A stretch of DNA of 64,000 nucleotides from Archegozetes longisetosus. Its lineage: Eukaryota > Arthropoda > Arachnida > Sarcoptiformes > Trhypochthoniidae. The position numbers were made by a program, and so were the translations under genes. The first letter of the stretch is position 1. Every line of letters begins with the position of its first letter. Of this stretch, positions 23,403-35,439 are shown piece after piece. Location: the NCBI GenBank assembly GCA_018873245.2, contig JAEMBT020000008.1, positions 11,011,172 through 11,075,171 of the forward strand, in the 5' to 3' direction. The notes beneath the pieces were generated by a model. It saw only the letters and a program-made list of their open reading frames with translations. It did no database searches and was not told where the DNA came from.

Positions 23403-25366
23403 ATGTTGCTCGAGTTATTTGGTTCACATATAAACACTAAAATCACACTATTGTTGATATGCGTTCTGCTGTATATCACATACAAACTGACGTTCTGGAG
23501 ACGACAACAAATATCGAATCAGATTTTTCATATCTTCGATCTATTTCGTTATCCAATCCATTTGGCCGATCAGAAACTCATCCAAAAATGTGGACCAATT
23601 GTTGGGTTTGTAGACTCGATGAATATTTATAGATTTAAAGTAAAATACTAATAAAATTGATTGAAATTAGATCCTATGAAATCTTGAATCCAAACATTCT
23701 AATAGCAGAACCGAGTCTAATCAAAAGAGTGCTGAACGCTAACCACAGAGACTTTTTTGATCATAGAGTAAGAATTGTTAAGTATTGAAGAAAAGTTAAT
23801 TAAAAATATTTGAATCACAAGATGACTATACTTCAGTTTATGGTTCATATAACGTTTGGGTATTAGGCACTTATATGCTTGACCCTAAAATGTTATACTA
23901 CACCGAATGAGTTACGCACTCCATTCTACTTACATAACCAGCTAAACTAAATATGTTACTTTAAGCTAAGTTAGTTAAGGAAAGTCATGTGCGTAGCGGC
24001 GTAGGAGAACATTGTATGGTAACCACATATGTGTCTCATACCCAAATCTTACATGAATTATAAGCCGATGTGCCTCAAAATTTCGTAGACATACATACTT
24101 GCTCATCATAATGGAGGGCAATCTCTGCTTTTTCTAAAATACGATTCCTGGAAAATAAAGCGCGCAATCATTTCACCGGCATTCAAAACGAAGCATATGA
24201 GACAAATGTTTCCTATTTTTGATGAAGCTGCCAACTCATTGATTTTTAATATGGGTCTAGTTCCAGATGAACAAGTTGTAAACATGAAGCCTTATTTTCT
24301 AACTTACATGTTTGACGTCATTTTGAGAGCTTTCTTTGGCACCGAAATAGATTCAGTCAATTATACAAATAATCCGTTGATTGAACATATCGAAAAAGTA
24401 CTCGCACATGATTTTACACTCAAACAAGTGATAGGAATAATGAACCCCACGATAGCGAAATTGTTTGACATTGAAATGATTAACAGGAATGCGGTCGACT
24501 TTTTAGCAGATTTGAGTTCTAAGCTTATAGATGAGAGAAAAAACATTCAGAATAAAAAAGAAGATTTCATTCAATATCTGATCGACGCTGAAATTGATTT
24601 TCCCGATGATACCATTAAGAAATGTAAGTCTCAACAAATCTATTTAGTTATTGAAAATATTTTCTCAAATTCTTCCCAAGCTCTGACAAAAAAAGAGATT
24701 ATAGACAACTGTATCCTATTCTTTATCGCTGGTATCGACACAACTACCAACACATTAGTTCATTTGACTTATGCTCTCGTGAGAAATCCTGAAATTCAGC
24801 AAAAATTGCTGAACGAAATCAATCATTTCTGCGATAATCAAGAAATAAATTACGATCTAATTAAGAAACTAACGTATTTGGACGCGTGTATTAAAGAGAC
24901 TCTTAGATATTGGCCCCCAGGCTCTAGGATTGAAAGAATATGCAAAGATGACATACAACTTGATCACATTTTCATTCCCAAAGATAGTATCGTTATAATT
25001 CCTTTATATTCAGTACATCACGATCCAGATAACTTCGAAAATCCCGATTCTTTCATACCTGACAGATTTCTGCCCGAAAACATACACCTGGTAAAACCGG
25101 GAACTTATTTTCCGTTTGGAGACGGACCGCGATTTTGTATTGGAAATCGATTCGCAGAACTGGCTATGAAGATATGTGCCATCAAAATGCTTCGAAAATT
25201 CAAATTAGTTGAGAGCGAGAGAACTCATGTAAAAATTTGTTTTCCTAAATATTGACATTAATTGACTTTAAGAATATTTTGTTTGCTTTTGAAGCCCATT
25301 CATCACTACAAGGGTATGGCATTCATGAGTCCAGAGAAACTGTTAGTCAAATTAATCAAGCGTTAA
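23403..25366 (+). CDS. Cytochrome P450, CYP3 clan, complete (4 exons, 503 aa)
   Basis: Exons: 23403-23605, 23671-23767, 24089-25228, 25295-25366, all GT-AG with matching phases. The exon 1 donor is GG|GTTTGT: with it, GPIVGSYEILNPNI aligns to GDIIGFYEIFKKAV of the neighbouring P450. The N-terminal anchor is TKITLLLICVLLYITYKL. DSWKIKR gives WxxxR (W121). AGIDTT (314-319) is the I-helix motif. ETLR (370-373) is ExxR. FGDGPRFCIG is the canonical haem loop with Cys450. The last small exon supplies the typical C-terminus GMAFMSPEKLLVKLIKR. A simple ORF reading would miss this exon and end in FPKY. It is a paralogue of the divergent gene on the minus strand but clearly diverged, so the pair is not a recent duplication. 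Likely microsomal monooxygenase; substrate unknown. Confidence 0.95.
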
Positions 25367-25637
25367 GTTCTGGTGCTGTTCACGAATATTTCGGTTTTTA
25401 AAGTTGTCTTCTCATTCCAAACCATATAAAAATAACACAACTTAATTAAATTTCAATTATTGATTATGTAATCAAATCAATAAGCCTACAAAATAAACTA
25501 AATGTAATTGTTGCTTGTGTATTAATAAATTTGATTTCAAGTTTGCATCAACCAAATTAAAACACGAACAGATAACTTAAAACTAGGATAAAACCAGAAA
25601 TCGTTTACCCTCTGAAAGAATAAATTTGACAATTATT

Positions 25638-26179
25638 AGGAAAGTTTTGTCATAAATCTAAGCATAATTTTTCGATCTATTTTGACACTTTATCTATTAT
25701 TAGCAAATCCTTTCAAATTATAAACTTCAAACACAGTATTGAACTCTAATTTAATAAAGAGCAATTTCAAATTACTCCTGGTGATTTAGACATGTCTCAA
25801 ACAGCACATCCGCCACTGTTTGTTTTATGAGTTTGACCTCAAGAAAACCGTAGCCGAAGCTCACGAAAACATCACTCGTGCATATTCAGAAACGATGAGT
25901 CACTATGCTTCTGGATATACACGAGTGATGTTTTCGTGAGCTTCGGCTACGGTTTTCTTGAGGTCAAACTCATAGAGCAAACAGTGGCGGATGTGCTCTT
26001 TGTTTGAAGACATGTCTAGGAATTACCAGGAGTAATTTGAAATTGCTCTTTAGCTCATTAAATTAGAGTTCAATACTTGTGTTTGAAGTTTATAATTAGA
26101 AAGGATTTGTTAATAATAGATAAAGTGTCGAAAATTAGATCGAAAAATTATGCTTAGATTTATGACAAAACTTTTTCCT
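25638..26179. mobile_element. Foldback (long inverted repeat) element, 542 bp
   Basis: Two arms of about 245-260 bp, AGGAAAGTTTTGTCATAAAT inward and the same inverted, surround a loop of about 40 bp centred near 25900. The innermost arm segment (GAGTTTGACCTCAAGAAAAC onward) is near-perfect; the outer part has small indels. There is no coding capacity and no clear target duplication. RNA from here would form a long hairpin. Confidence 0.8.
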
Positions 26180-26184
26180 CAACC

Positions 26185-27960
26185 TAATAAATAAGGCTTA
26201 AATTCAAACTTTCTCAAAATTTGATACAATTAATAATTTGAAGCTGTTTGATTTCAAAAAACCGTGTAAAACTCATTTAACATGTTTCTGGTCAGAAATT
26301 AAGTTCAATGAAGATTTGATCCTTTTTTTAAGTATTCTAGTATTCAAGTCTAAGGTCGAACTTGTTTAGTATTCTTTCTGCTCGTAAGTCGTTAAGTGTG
26401 ACACTAAAATTGTTTTGATGCGAATAAATTAATTTATAATTGAAGGAGAAATTATCCCTTGATTGAAACATATTTAAAGCACTTGCATTTAGGCCGTTCT
26501 TTAAGTTTAAGAAAATGTAGTTGGACAAGGCTTAGTGAAAGATGGCGAACTTGTATTGCAGTCAGCAACTGTTAAACTCACTTAAAACATTGAATATCTT
26601 GTTTTTTAATAAATTGCCTTTAACCATGTTTATAACTCGCGTTAATATTTCATTAGTTACAAGAATCATTCCTTGATATTTATCAACTAGTATCAAATTT
26701 TTAGTAGAACAGAACTAAAACTTTGGTGGAATGAAATGCAGTTAATTAAGGTTTAGTGCCTTAGATGTACTCTATTTTTTCCGTCGTAAAGTTGTAATAA
26801 TATCACTAAACAAAACTAAGTGATTCTTTCATCTAACCCCATGAGATGCCACTAAGAGGTTACTGACCTTCCGCCAAAATAATTTAAATTAAGTGAGAGT
26901 TATACACGGTTGCTTCGCAACCTAATGCTATCCTGGGCTTAGTTTCAGTTATTACTTAGACACTTAAACAGATTATATGATACTACCGCGCATAATCTAA
27001 TTACACTTTTTGCAAGTGCTTTGAATAAGTTTAAATCAAGTGATAATTTCTCCTTCAATCATAAATTAATTGATTGGTATCAAAAGAATTTGAGTGTCAC
27101 ACTTAACGACTTACGAGCAGAAAGAATACAAGACGAGTTCGACCTTAGACTTGAATACTAGAATACTTAAAAAAGGATCAAATCTTCTTTGAACCTAATT
27201 TCTTTTGACCAGAAACGTATTAAATGGGTTTTACACGGTTTTTTAAAATCAAACAGCTTCAAATTATTAATTGTATAAAATTTTACGAAAATTTGAATTT
27301 AAGCCTTATTTATATTGAGCACTTAACTTTTGGAATCTATTATAATACCTTATTTACTATTATAATATGATTTCTTCCAAAGAAAAACATTAATTATTTA
27401 GAAATTAATTGACTGCCTTCTATAAAAGGACAAAATGATGGTTATGACAGACACTTCTATACACTAATAAACATTCTAAGAGTTAAGATCATGTTCGACA
27501 GCCAAGAGATTTAAAAATAAAAAGATAATAATATAAATAGGAACAAACTTTCTCTCAAAAGAACTAGTCCTTAAACAACTTCTACAAAAGTGTGAATATA
27601 GTTTCTTGCTAAGATCTATAATTCCAATAAATTGACTGCATCTCTCATTACCTCTGATTTAATTGAGGGTAATCTTAGGACATATGACCTTAACGACGAA
27701 ATCTTTTACATCATTTACAGTTTTGTTTTTTTTAAAACAATAACTGCTTAAAATCGAGTACTGAAGCTAAAGTATTTTGTATCTAACTTGAATCTAATTC
27801 ATATAAGCTTCTGAGATTTATTTTATCTTGTTTTTTAATCAATTGCCTTTAACCATATTTATAAATTCCATTAATATCTCATTAGTTAAAAGAAGCAGTC
27901 CTTGATATTTATCAACTAAAGACATAACCTTATCCTTAAAGAAAGTGAACTATCAACCCG
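26185..27960. repeat. Inverted pair of an unnamed repeat family (R1)
   Basis: 26185-26585 (minus orientation) and 27010-27960 (plus orientation) are copies of one repeat, forming arms of about 315 bp around a ~430-bp loop. Further plus-orientation copies are at 34135-34573 (3' part) and 35440-36640. The family has no significant ORF. Its nature (SINE-like, MITE-like or satellite-like) is unclear. Confidence 0.65.
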
Positions 27961-28326
27961 TTCAGGCACAACCTACATTTACTAGGCACGTGACTTAGTA
28001 ACGAACTAGCTTTACTATAAAATATCATGTTCTTCTTTAATTCAGTGTTTGTTTTCATTCAATAAAATCCATGAGAAATATATAAAACCTGTTTTCATAA
28101 CACAAACTTTGTTAATAATAAATTCTAATATTATTTTAAGTTTTAGTGCTAATTTCTACACTCTTAAGTAAAAGTCTCGGATATTAGAATATTTCAACTT
28201 TAGTGTTAATTTGTGAAATAATTGTTCAATTTTTACATTTGATCAGGTTAAGAACTGGATTATTTTTAAATTATATCTTTAATAGTCTCAATCAATAATT
28301 TCAAAAATACTCATAAGACTTCAGTT
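27961..28326. other. Upstream region of the NRF-like gene
   Basis: AT-rich, with no recognised gene. It should contain the promoter of the gene starting at 28327. No clear TATA box was chosen. Confidence 0.4.
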
Positions 28327-31300
28327 ATGTGTTTATTGAAAAAGATATTAAGTGTTTTGGTTATTTCAACCGTTTTTCTGAGTCCTACTGATTGTATCGA
28401 TAATAGTGATAACAGTAATAATTCCTATACTGGGAAATGGATCAAGATTTTAGACAATATTGAAAGTATTTTCAAATCTCAAACTGACCAACTCTTGGCT
28501 CAATTGGGTTCTATCAAAAATGATTTGAATGTTTCGTCAGAATGTATCACAAGTATTGAACGTCTATTACTTAGAGCTACAAAAGATGAATGGGCTCTGA
28601 AAAGTGAGACCTAATGATATATTAAACGCCGAACTGTGACCTTTCGTTGAAAATCACACTCGCAACCAGTTAAGTTAAGGTTAGACATAGAAGTTTTCAA
28701 ATTCAATTATTTCAACTGTAAGATAAGTGGTTTTCGAACGTTAGACTTAACTAATAGAATATTAGTGGTGAGCGTGATTTTCAACAATATAAGTCAAAGT
28801 TCGTCAGTAAAACTATTTCTACATATAGTTTAAATATTCTAAATATATTTCTACATAATATACATGAAAAGAACTTTTCTAATGTTTTCTCCAGAGGTTT
28901 TCAAATAGATTAACTTCAAAATGATGTTAGTTAACGAACTTTTATCAAATAGTGTGGGACTCAATGGGTCGCTGGCCCTCAGGTTTCGTCAGCGGTTCGT
29001 TTTCATCATTCGGAGATTATGACCAATGTTTGTCTATAAAGGATGAGAGAGATAGTTTTCCAATCGGTGGAAAATACTGTTTCCTAGAATTACGTCCACC
29101 AAAACCAGTGCACAAAATAAATCTGAATAACACGAAATATCAGAATTATTATTATGAATCTGTTATCAACTATTGGGTCAAAATGGATGGATTCGCTCCT
29201 TTGGCTAATGGGATTTGTTTGCCATCCGTTTGCACTGAGAATGAGATTCAACAGATATTGGCTAAGAGTAAGCGTTTTCAACTCTAATCAAATTCTAAGA
29301 TTTTGAAAACGAAAGCATAAAATGTATTGTCATTTATCAATTGCTTTCTATTATTTTATGATTAAACGTAAGTCTTGACCTCATTGTCTGAATTAAGACT
29401 GAGAGTGAAATACTGTTCAACACAAGAAGACATTGACGAAAAACCTCTGAAATTTGGACAAAAAATTGCTATGTATACAAATGCTATATCATGTTTGAAG
29501 TGCAAATAAACGTATTATCCCTAAAAATTTGAATCGTAATCACAGTTGAAAAATAATGCAAAAACTGATAGAAAAGTTCTTCAGAGATAAACCTTAAGGC
29601 CGATATGCACAAGTCGAGACTGAACTAAAACTCTTTTAAACATTAGTTGTGCAATCAGGTTTATAACGCGTTTCGGATTTATAGTCGGTTTTAAGACTTG
29701 AAATCTTTTAAATAGAGTTGTGCATACGGGCCTAAATTTTTATTGCATTTCAAGCTATAAATTGAATTTAATGAACTATTGATTTGAAATTATTTTTAAG
29801 AACCATCATTTCGGTAAACGTGATTCTTATAGTAATCGGAACTTTGTTGAAATATCTCAACTTCAGTAATGAATCATTTGCTATCAAACTTTTAAAATGC
29901 TATTCATTTGTGAATAATAACAAAATATTATTTAAAATCAATACAACAAAGAACAGAGAAGGACAATTTAAATATATTCATGGCCTAAGAGTTATATCAA
30001 TATTTTGGATACTTATTGGTCATATCTATGCACTGAACCTGATTCTTTTCCCAATGTCTGAAAAAGTATCACCTCTTTCACGTCTAATGGATGTCAGAAC
30101 AATGATTCGTTATTTGACAACTCATTTGATAGCAAATGGTGGATTAGCAGTCGAAACATTTTTTGTAATCAGGTTAGTATCGTTCAATTAAACAATAACC
30201 TAGCATAAAATATTCTATAAGGTGTTGAAATTGTTCTTATTTTTCTATTTTAGTGGTTTTCTGGCTATATACTCAATTTTACCCGTTTTTAAAAAGAATC
30301 CAATAAATATATTCAAATTTATTTTACTTCGGTGGTTGAGGTAATTGATTGCTTTTTCAGAGCAATCTTGTTTTGAAAGTAAATTTTGATAGTCATTTAT
30401 GTTTAAAAAATCAAAACTGTTAAAAAACTAACTAAAACCTTCATAATGAACTCGATGTTAAAATTAGATTCAGTGCGCCAACAGTTGGAATGTTATGCTT
30501 CATAATAATTTGGCCGTTGTTCGGTTCTGGTCCTTTATTTCACCCACAATTCACAGACAAAATAACAGACCCGTGTTATAACTCGTGGTGGACTAACCTA
30601 CTATTCATCAACAATTGGATGAATCCTCCTTTCATGGTATACAAAATTTCGAATCACTAAAATATAACAATTTGATTTAAACTTTGGATTTGATAGTGCA
30701 ATAGCATAACGTGGTATTTGAGTTGCGATTTTCAACTTTATATACTTTTATATTTCACCATCTATTTCTATTATCGGAGACCAGTATTAAGCAAATTATA
30801 CATAGTTTTAATGGTAATTCTTGGTTTCACTGTTCCCGTATTGATCGTGTTGGCGGGTATTTCAGATGCTCCCAATCCAGCAACGTTTTTCCATCTTGAA
30901 AATAAGTAAAAACTGCTAGGGGCTCAATTCAGATTACATTTCACATAAAGATCATAACAATTCTTTTTTAATCAAGGTACCCAGCAGAAAAGATCGGAAT
31001 ATTTGTATACGCGACTTATAATCATTTGATTCCATACTTCTTTGGTGTAATTCTAGGCTTGATTTTGATCAGAAAAACTCAAATCCACATAAAACCTGTA
31101 AGATAAAAGATTTGAGAAAATATCATCAACAACAATACGAATTAAATTCATAGACTTGTTTTTTTTAAATAACCATTTAGATAACTCGTTGGATATTATG
31201 GATAGTATTGCTTCCCTTAACCATTTTAATACCCTTTTCATCTTATGGTTTAGTACAAACCGAAACAATAGTTGATATTCCATTACAAACTGCTATAATG

Positions 31301-31787
31301 TTTGGTGTAATCAGAGTCTTATGGTCATCAGGAGTGACGTGGATTTGTTACGAATTCGCAACCGGTAGAGGAGGCCTTATAAATAAACTACTCTCGAGTA
31401 ATTGTTTGCAACCATTGAGTCGCTTAACATTTTGCATATATCTCATACATATCGTTCCCATTTGGTACAACTTTTTCACAATGAGAAGTCCAATTACCTC
31501 AAGTCAAAAAGATCTTGTGAGTATTAGTAGTTTGACAAATGCAATTTAATTATAATATCTTGATGATTTAATTTGTTCTTTGTCTATTTTAGGTTTTTAT
31601 AGCATGTGCTGATGCCGTTCAATCGATATTTTTGTCTTACCTGTTATATTGTACTTTTGAAGCCCCTTATGTGAACATTTGCAAATTAATATTCAAGCCA
31701 TCGATTAATAAACACTCACATGACGACGAAAATGCCAATCGGATCACGGTTGAACTCACCGAACCCAAAAATGACTCTAATATGTGA
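28327..31787 (+). CDS. NRF-6-like ('nose resistant to fluoxetine') acyltransferase, complete (10 exons, 726 aa)
   Basis: Exons: 28327-28603, 28953-29267, 29373-29472, 29801-30172, 30254-30340, 30468-30636, 30697-30905, 30977-31097, 31181-31516, 31593-31787; all GT-AG and phase-consistent. Residues 1-23 are a signal peptide. An NRF domain follows: SSECITSIERLLLRATKDEW, MWDSMGRWPSG, SFSSFGDYDQCLSI and NGICLPSVCTENEI, with conserved cysteines. Then comes a multi-pass acyltransferase-3 domain: YIHGLRVISIFWILIGHIYA carries the catalytic-type His, followed by NGGLAVETFFVISGF, ITWYLSCDFQLY and LSRLTFCIYLIHI. Relatives in nematodes act in lipid or drug transport across gut epithelium; arthropods have many paralogues of unknown substrate. 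The tail is acidic and cytosolic. Intron 3 carries a small MITE. An inverted paralogue lies at the right edge. Confidence 0.95.
29595..29735. mobile_element. Small MITE in NRF-like intron 3
   Basis: Inverted ends TAAGGCCGATATGCACAA and TTAGGCCCGTATGCACAA bound about 140 bp. No target duplication was resolved. Confidence 0.5.
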
Positions 31788-32220
31788 AAATCTGCGAAAA
31801 ATAAAACAATTTCTTTAATAAATCGTCACCTGAGTGTTATAATGCGCTAATTCGGAAAAGTATGTTATTTATAGATTTGAGTTCATAGTTTAAAATCCAA
31901 ACCCCAACAAGCTATAAAAGCTGTATAATTCGTCATACAATATTTGATATAGAAGTATTTAGTACTTATATTGATGAGGAATATATTAATCCTGCAACTT
32001 CCTAACTACCTGTAATCGGAACTGGATTTTTGAGTTACCGCTTTCTGGCTCCGAAAACTTCATAAATTTTCAGTGCTTTAATACGCGAACTCAACTCAAT
32101 TAAATAATACTTACCTACAAATGAAATGTCGTAAGAATATAAACGAACTTTATTGAAAACTTATGGAATTTATTGATTTGGAGCTTATTTTTAAACATAC
32201 ACATTGATGGTAGCACGTCA
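31788..32220. other. 3' flank of the NRF-like gene
   Basis: AATAAA-like signals occur at 31800-31805 and 31817-31822, just after the stop. No other gene is visible. Confidence 0.5.
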
Positions 32221-32826
32221 ATTCAGTGCGTACAAATTCAGCGCATGTTTAAATATTCAGCGCATTTGAAAATTTTACGAAATTTTGAAATTGAATAACT
32301 CTTGAAGCGTTCATCTGATATGCTTAAGACTTATATTTCTTGTAACTGTGTGCGAACCCCTTTGAAATGACGTGCATACCACCATCTATTCCAATAGATC
32401 CACCGATGAACATGGGTGATATACACATCACTTCAAAGGTTTTTTGCACACAGTTTCCCGAAATTAAGTCTTAAGCATATCAGATGAACGCTTTAAGGGT
32501 TATTCATTTTTGAAATATTGAATACTACTCTTTAAAAATGAATTAAATATAAGATAACAAATGTTTCGAACTAGTTATGCAGCCTTTATCGGTATCCATT
32601 GTGGTTCTGATGGCAATTGCATGTAAAACAATTGATCAAAGTTTGAAAACTTTCAAAATATTCTTGTTGAAGGTTTTCTTTAAGCGGTAGAAATCTGTCA
32701 GACTTTTATTGTCAACTATTATACATTATTTTGATAAAATATACTTCCTGTTAATACCTAATAATCTAAAGGTCTTTCCCTAAAATAAATTGATAATAAA
32801 CGTGCGCTGAATTGATTGCACTGAAT
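32221..32826. mobile_element. Foldback/MITE with inner hairpin, 606 bp
   Basis: Outer inverted ends contain ATTCAGTGCG...AATTCAGCGCA. A second inverted repeat lies inside (32283-32512, arms about 100 bp). No target duplication was found and there are no ORFs. Confidence 0.6.
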
Positions 32827-34134
32827 AGGCGTAGAACCGTTCAAATGATTAACATTTAGAGAGACTAGTAAGATATTAAGATCAGATAATGAGGGTTGAG
32901 CCTCGATTCTGTATGAAATGGGTTGAAAATATTATTTTCTTTCTGATTTTATACATGAAATAATTGATTTAATGTTTACATAAAACATTTTCACAGTTAG
33001 CGCAATGTAGTACTGAGGTGACGAAATATGTTCTAAAGAATTCGACGAAAACTATTCCTTCTGATCTTTTATGCTTATGGTTTTTGTCAAAACTATTATA
33101 ATTGGATTTACAGGTGTTATTCAATTCAAGTTTTTGAGGATTTCTATAAGATATATTACTCATATTTTTGAGAAGATTATCACCTAATTTTCTTTTAGTA
33201 CATAATATCATAATTTACTAATGAACTGATAACAATATTTGATAACATGAGAAATTAACATGCTCTGAGTTGGGTAACATTTTAATAATAGTCCTCTAAA
33301 GAATCATTAATTTTAAATAAAAAACTTATTCATAGTCTATACTTCATAGTCAAACTTTAGTTTGAATTTTACTATTAAACATTGGATTTAGTTTGTGTGA
33401 AACTAGTTCTAAAGTAATAAATTGTATAAGGAAATATGTTATCCACCAAAAATGATATAGTTTAGTTTTTAATCAGCTGTTTTTAGAAAATATGTTGCAG
33501 TTATGGTCATCAACTAAATGATAATTAACTTTGAGGTTAATGTAAAAGTAGTACTCAAAAAGAATAAATTGCTGTATGGAATAGCTTAGAGCTAATGCAA
33601 CTGAAGAAAGTATTGCAGATGCAAAACCAGTTATGATTCGAATGAATTTTGTAAACTCCGAGTGGATTTTCGAATGTATAATCTTAGATAAGGTATCACT
33701 TACATTCGTGAGTCCAATACTTTTAAACTAAACTAAACCGGGTATGGTTGGTAAGATTGCAATTAGTTAGATAAGTCAATGGCGGACACACAAGTATTCA
33801 TATTTTGTAACTTTAAGTGACTAGTTATGATTTTTTATTACTATTATTAGACTTTAGCAATTTCAATAAAATAAATGAAAGACTACTTATCTATTTTATC
33901 ATTAAAAGTTCAAACGCAAGGAATTTAGTGTCTTATCTGTACATGAAAGTTAAAACGCTAAGTTCTACCTGAAGTTGAACCAGAATTTGCATTAAAGGTC
34001 ACATGTTTCTAACAGATTGTTTACATCAAAATATTTATGATATGAAAGCTGTTAAATATAATTGAGTTAAAGCTTATTAATTGTCAAATAATTGTGTTAT
34101 TGGATGAACTTCGGATTAGCGCCCAAGAAAATTG
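32827..34134. other. No recognised gene
   Basis: AT-rich spacer. An 80-codon minus frame (32969..33211) is unrecognised. Confidence 0.5.
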
Positions 34135-34573
34135 ATTGACTTTCTCTATGACAGACACTTGTCGACATTCGTAAACAGTAAGAGTCCTTAAAAATAAAAA
34201 GATAATAATATAAATAGGAACAAACTTTCTCTCAAAAGAACTAGTCCTTAAACAACTTCTACAAAAGTGTGAATATAGTTTCTTGCTAAGATCTATAATT
34301 CCAATAAATTGACTGCATCTCTCATTACCTCTGATTTAATTGAAGGCAATCTTAGGACATAGGACCTTAACAACGAAATCATTTACATCATTTACAGTTT
34401 TGTTTTTCTTTTTAAATCAATAACTTTTTAAATCATATTTATAACTCGCATTAATATTTCATTAGTTACAAGAAGCAGTCCTTGATATTTATCAACTAAA
34501 GACATAACCTAATCCTTAAGCAAAGTGAACTATCAACGCCTTTAGGCACAACCTATACTTACTAAGCACATGC
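34135..34573 (+). repeat. R1 repeat, 3' part
   Basis: Closely matches 27480-27935 and 36390-36620 (for example CTCTCAAAAGAACTAGTCCT). It is interrupted on the right by a piggyBac-like MITE. Confidence 0.75.
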
Positions 34574-34577
34574 TTAA

Positions 34578-35040
34578 CCCTTCGAAGGAATTGTGTTTAG
34601 AATCACTTAAAGGGAAAGATGGGGTCAAAAAATCGCGGGAACTTTCCTGGACGAATCTGGGCTTATTATGCGTAGAACTCAAGGACTAAACAAAAAATAC
34701 CCCACTATTCCATTCACATATCGTGTTGTATCCAAGTCATAACATTTGACATCACAGTTAACCCCTTCCTTATTGGATTCATCCAAATTGCATTGAAATA
34801 TATTACGAAAAAAAGTTACGTGAATAGAAAGGTGGGGTACGACACCAGACTTTGCTTTACTTATTTATTTTTTAAAATTTTAATTATAAGTAATATTAAA
34901 ATGAAAATTATGTAGTTTTGTTAAGAAATAGTTTGTGATAGAATACAGAATTTTTTAGATTTTTTGCATTTATGGTTTGTTTTTAACAGAATTTCAAAGT
35001 ATTGTTAGGACAAAAAAGACCCCACAGTTCCTTCGAAGGG
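34578..35040. mobile_element. piggyBac-like MITE, 463 bp, TTAA duplication
   Basis: Ends are CCCTTCGAAGGAA (inverted) flanked by TTAA on both sides (34574-34577, 35041-35044). TTAA duplication with CCC-initiated ends is the piggyBac signature. No transposase remains. Confidence 0.8.
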
Positions 35041-35439
35041 TTAACTAGGGACCATTTCTGTTGTCATAAAAATTTATTGATCATAAAGATATGTAGTGAA
35101 TGCGTTGTCGGACCGCTAAATGGTCATCTCATTAAACAAATGCTCATAATTATTTTTCTTGAAAAACAAACGATACAGCATTCATAGACACGTCATATTT
35201 TATAGCCGAATAAATTAGAATTTGATAAAGTAAAAATTGTGGTTATTGTATGTCTAATAGTCCAATTTATGCTATTTTTAAATACTTGATAAAGAATGAA
35301 TTGTAAAAGGTGTAAGTAGATTATTGTTGGCATGTTCAAATTAAGTCATCTAAGAACTTTCAATCTATTTCAATTCCACATTCATATGTTACTCACACGA
35401 TCTTAATAATAAAGAAATATGATATTGTATTCAATTTTT

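Noticed and set aside
25253-25255. Stop after FPKY as the true end of the plus-strand P450
   Set aside because: A GTAAAA donor precedes it in frame, and a 72-base exon at 25295 supplies the family-typical C-terminus.
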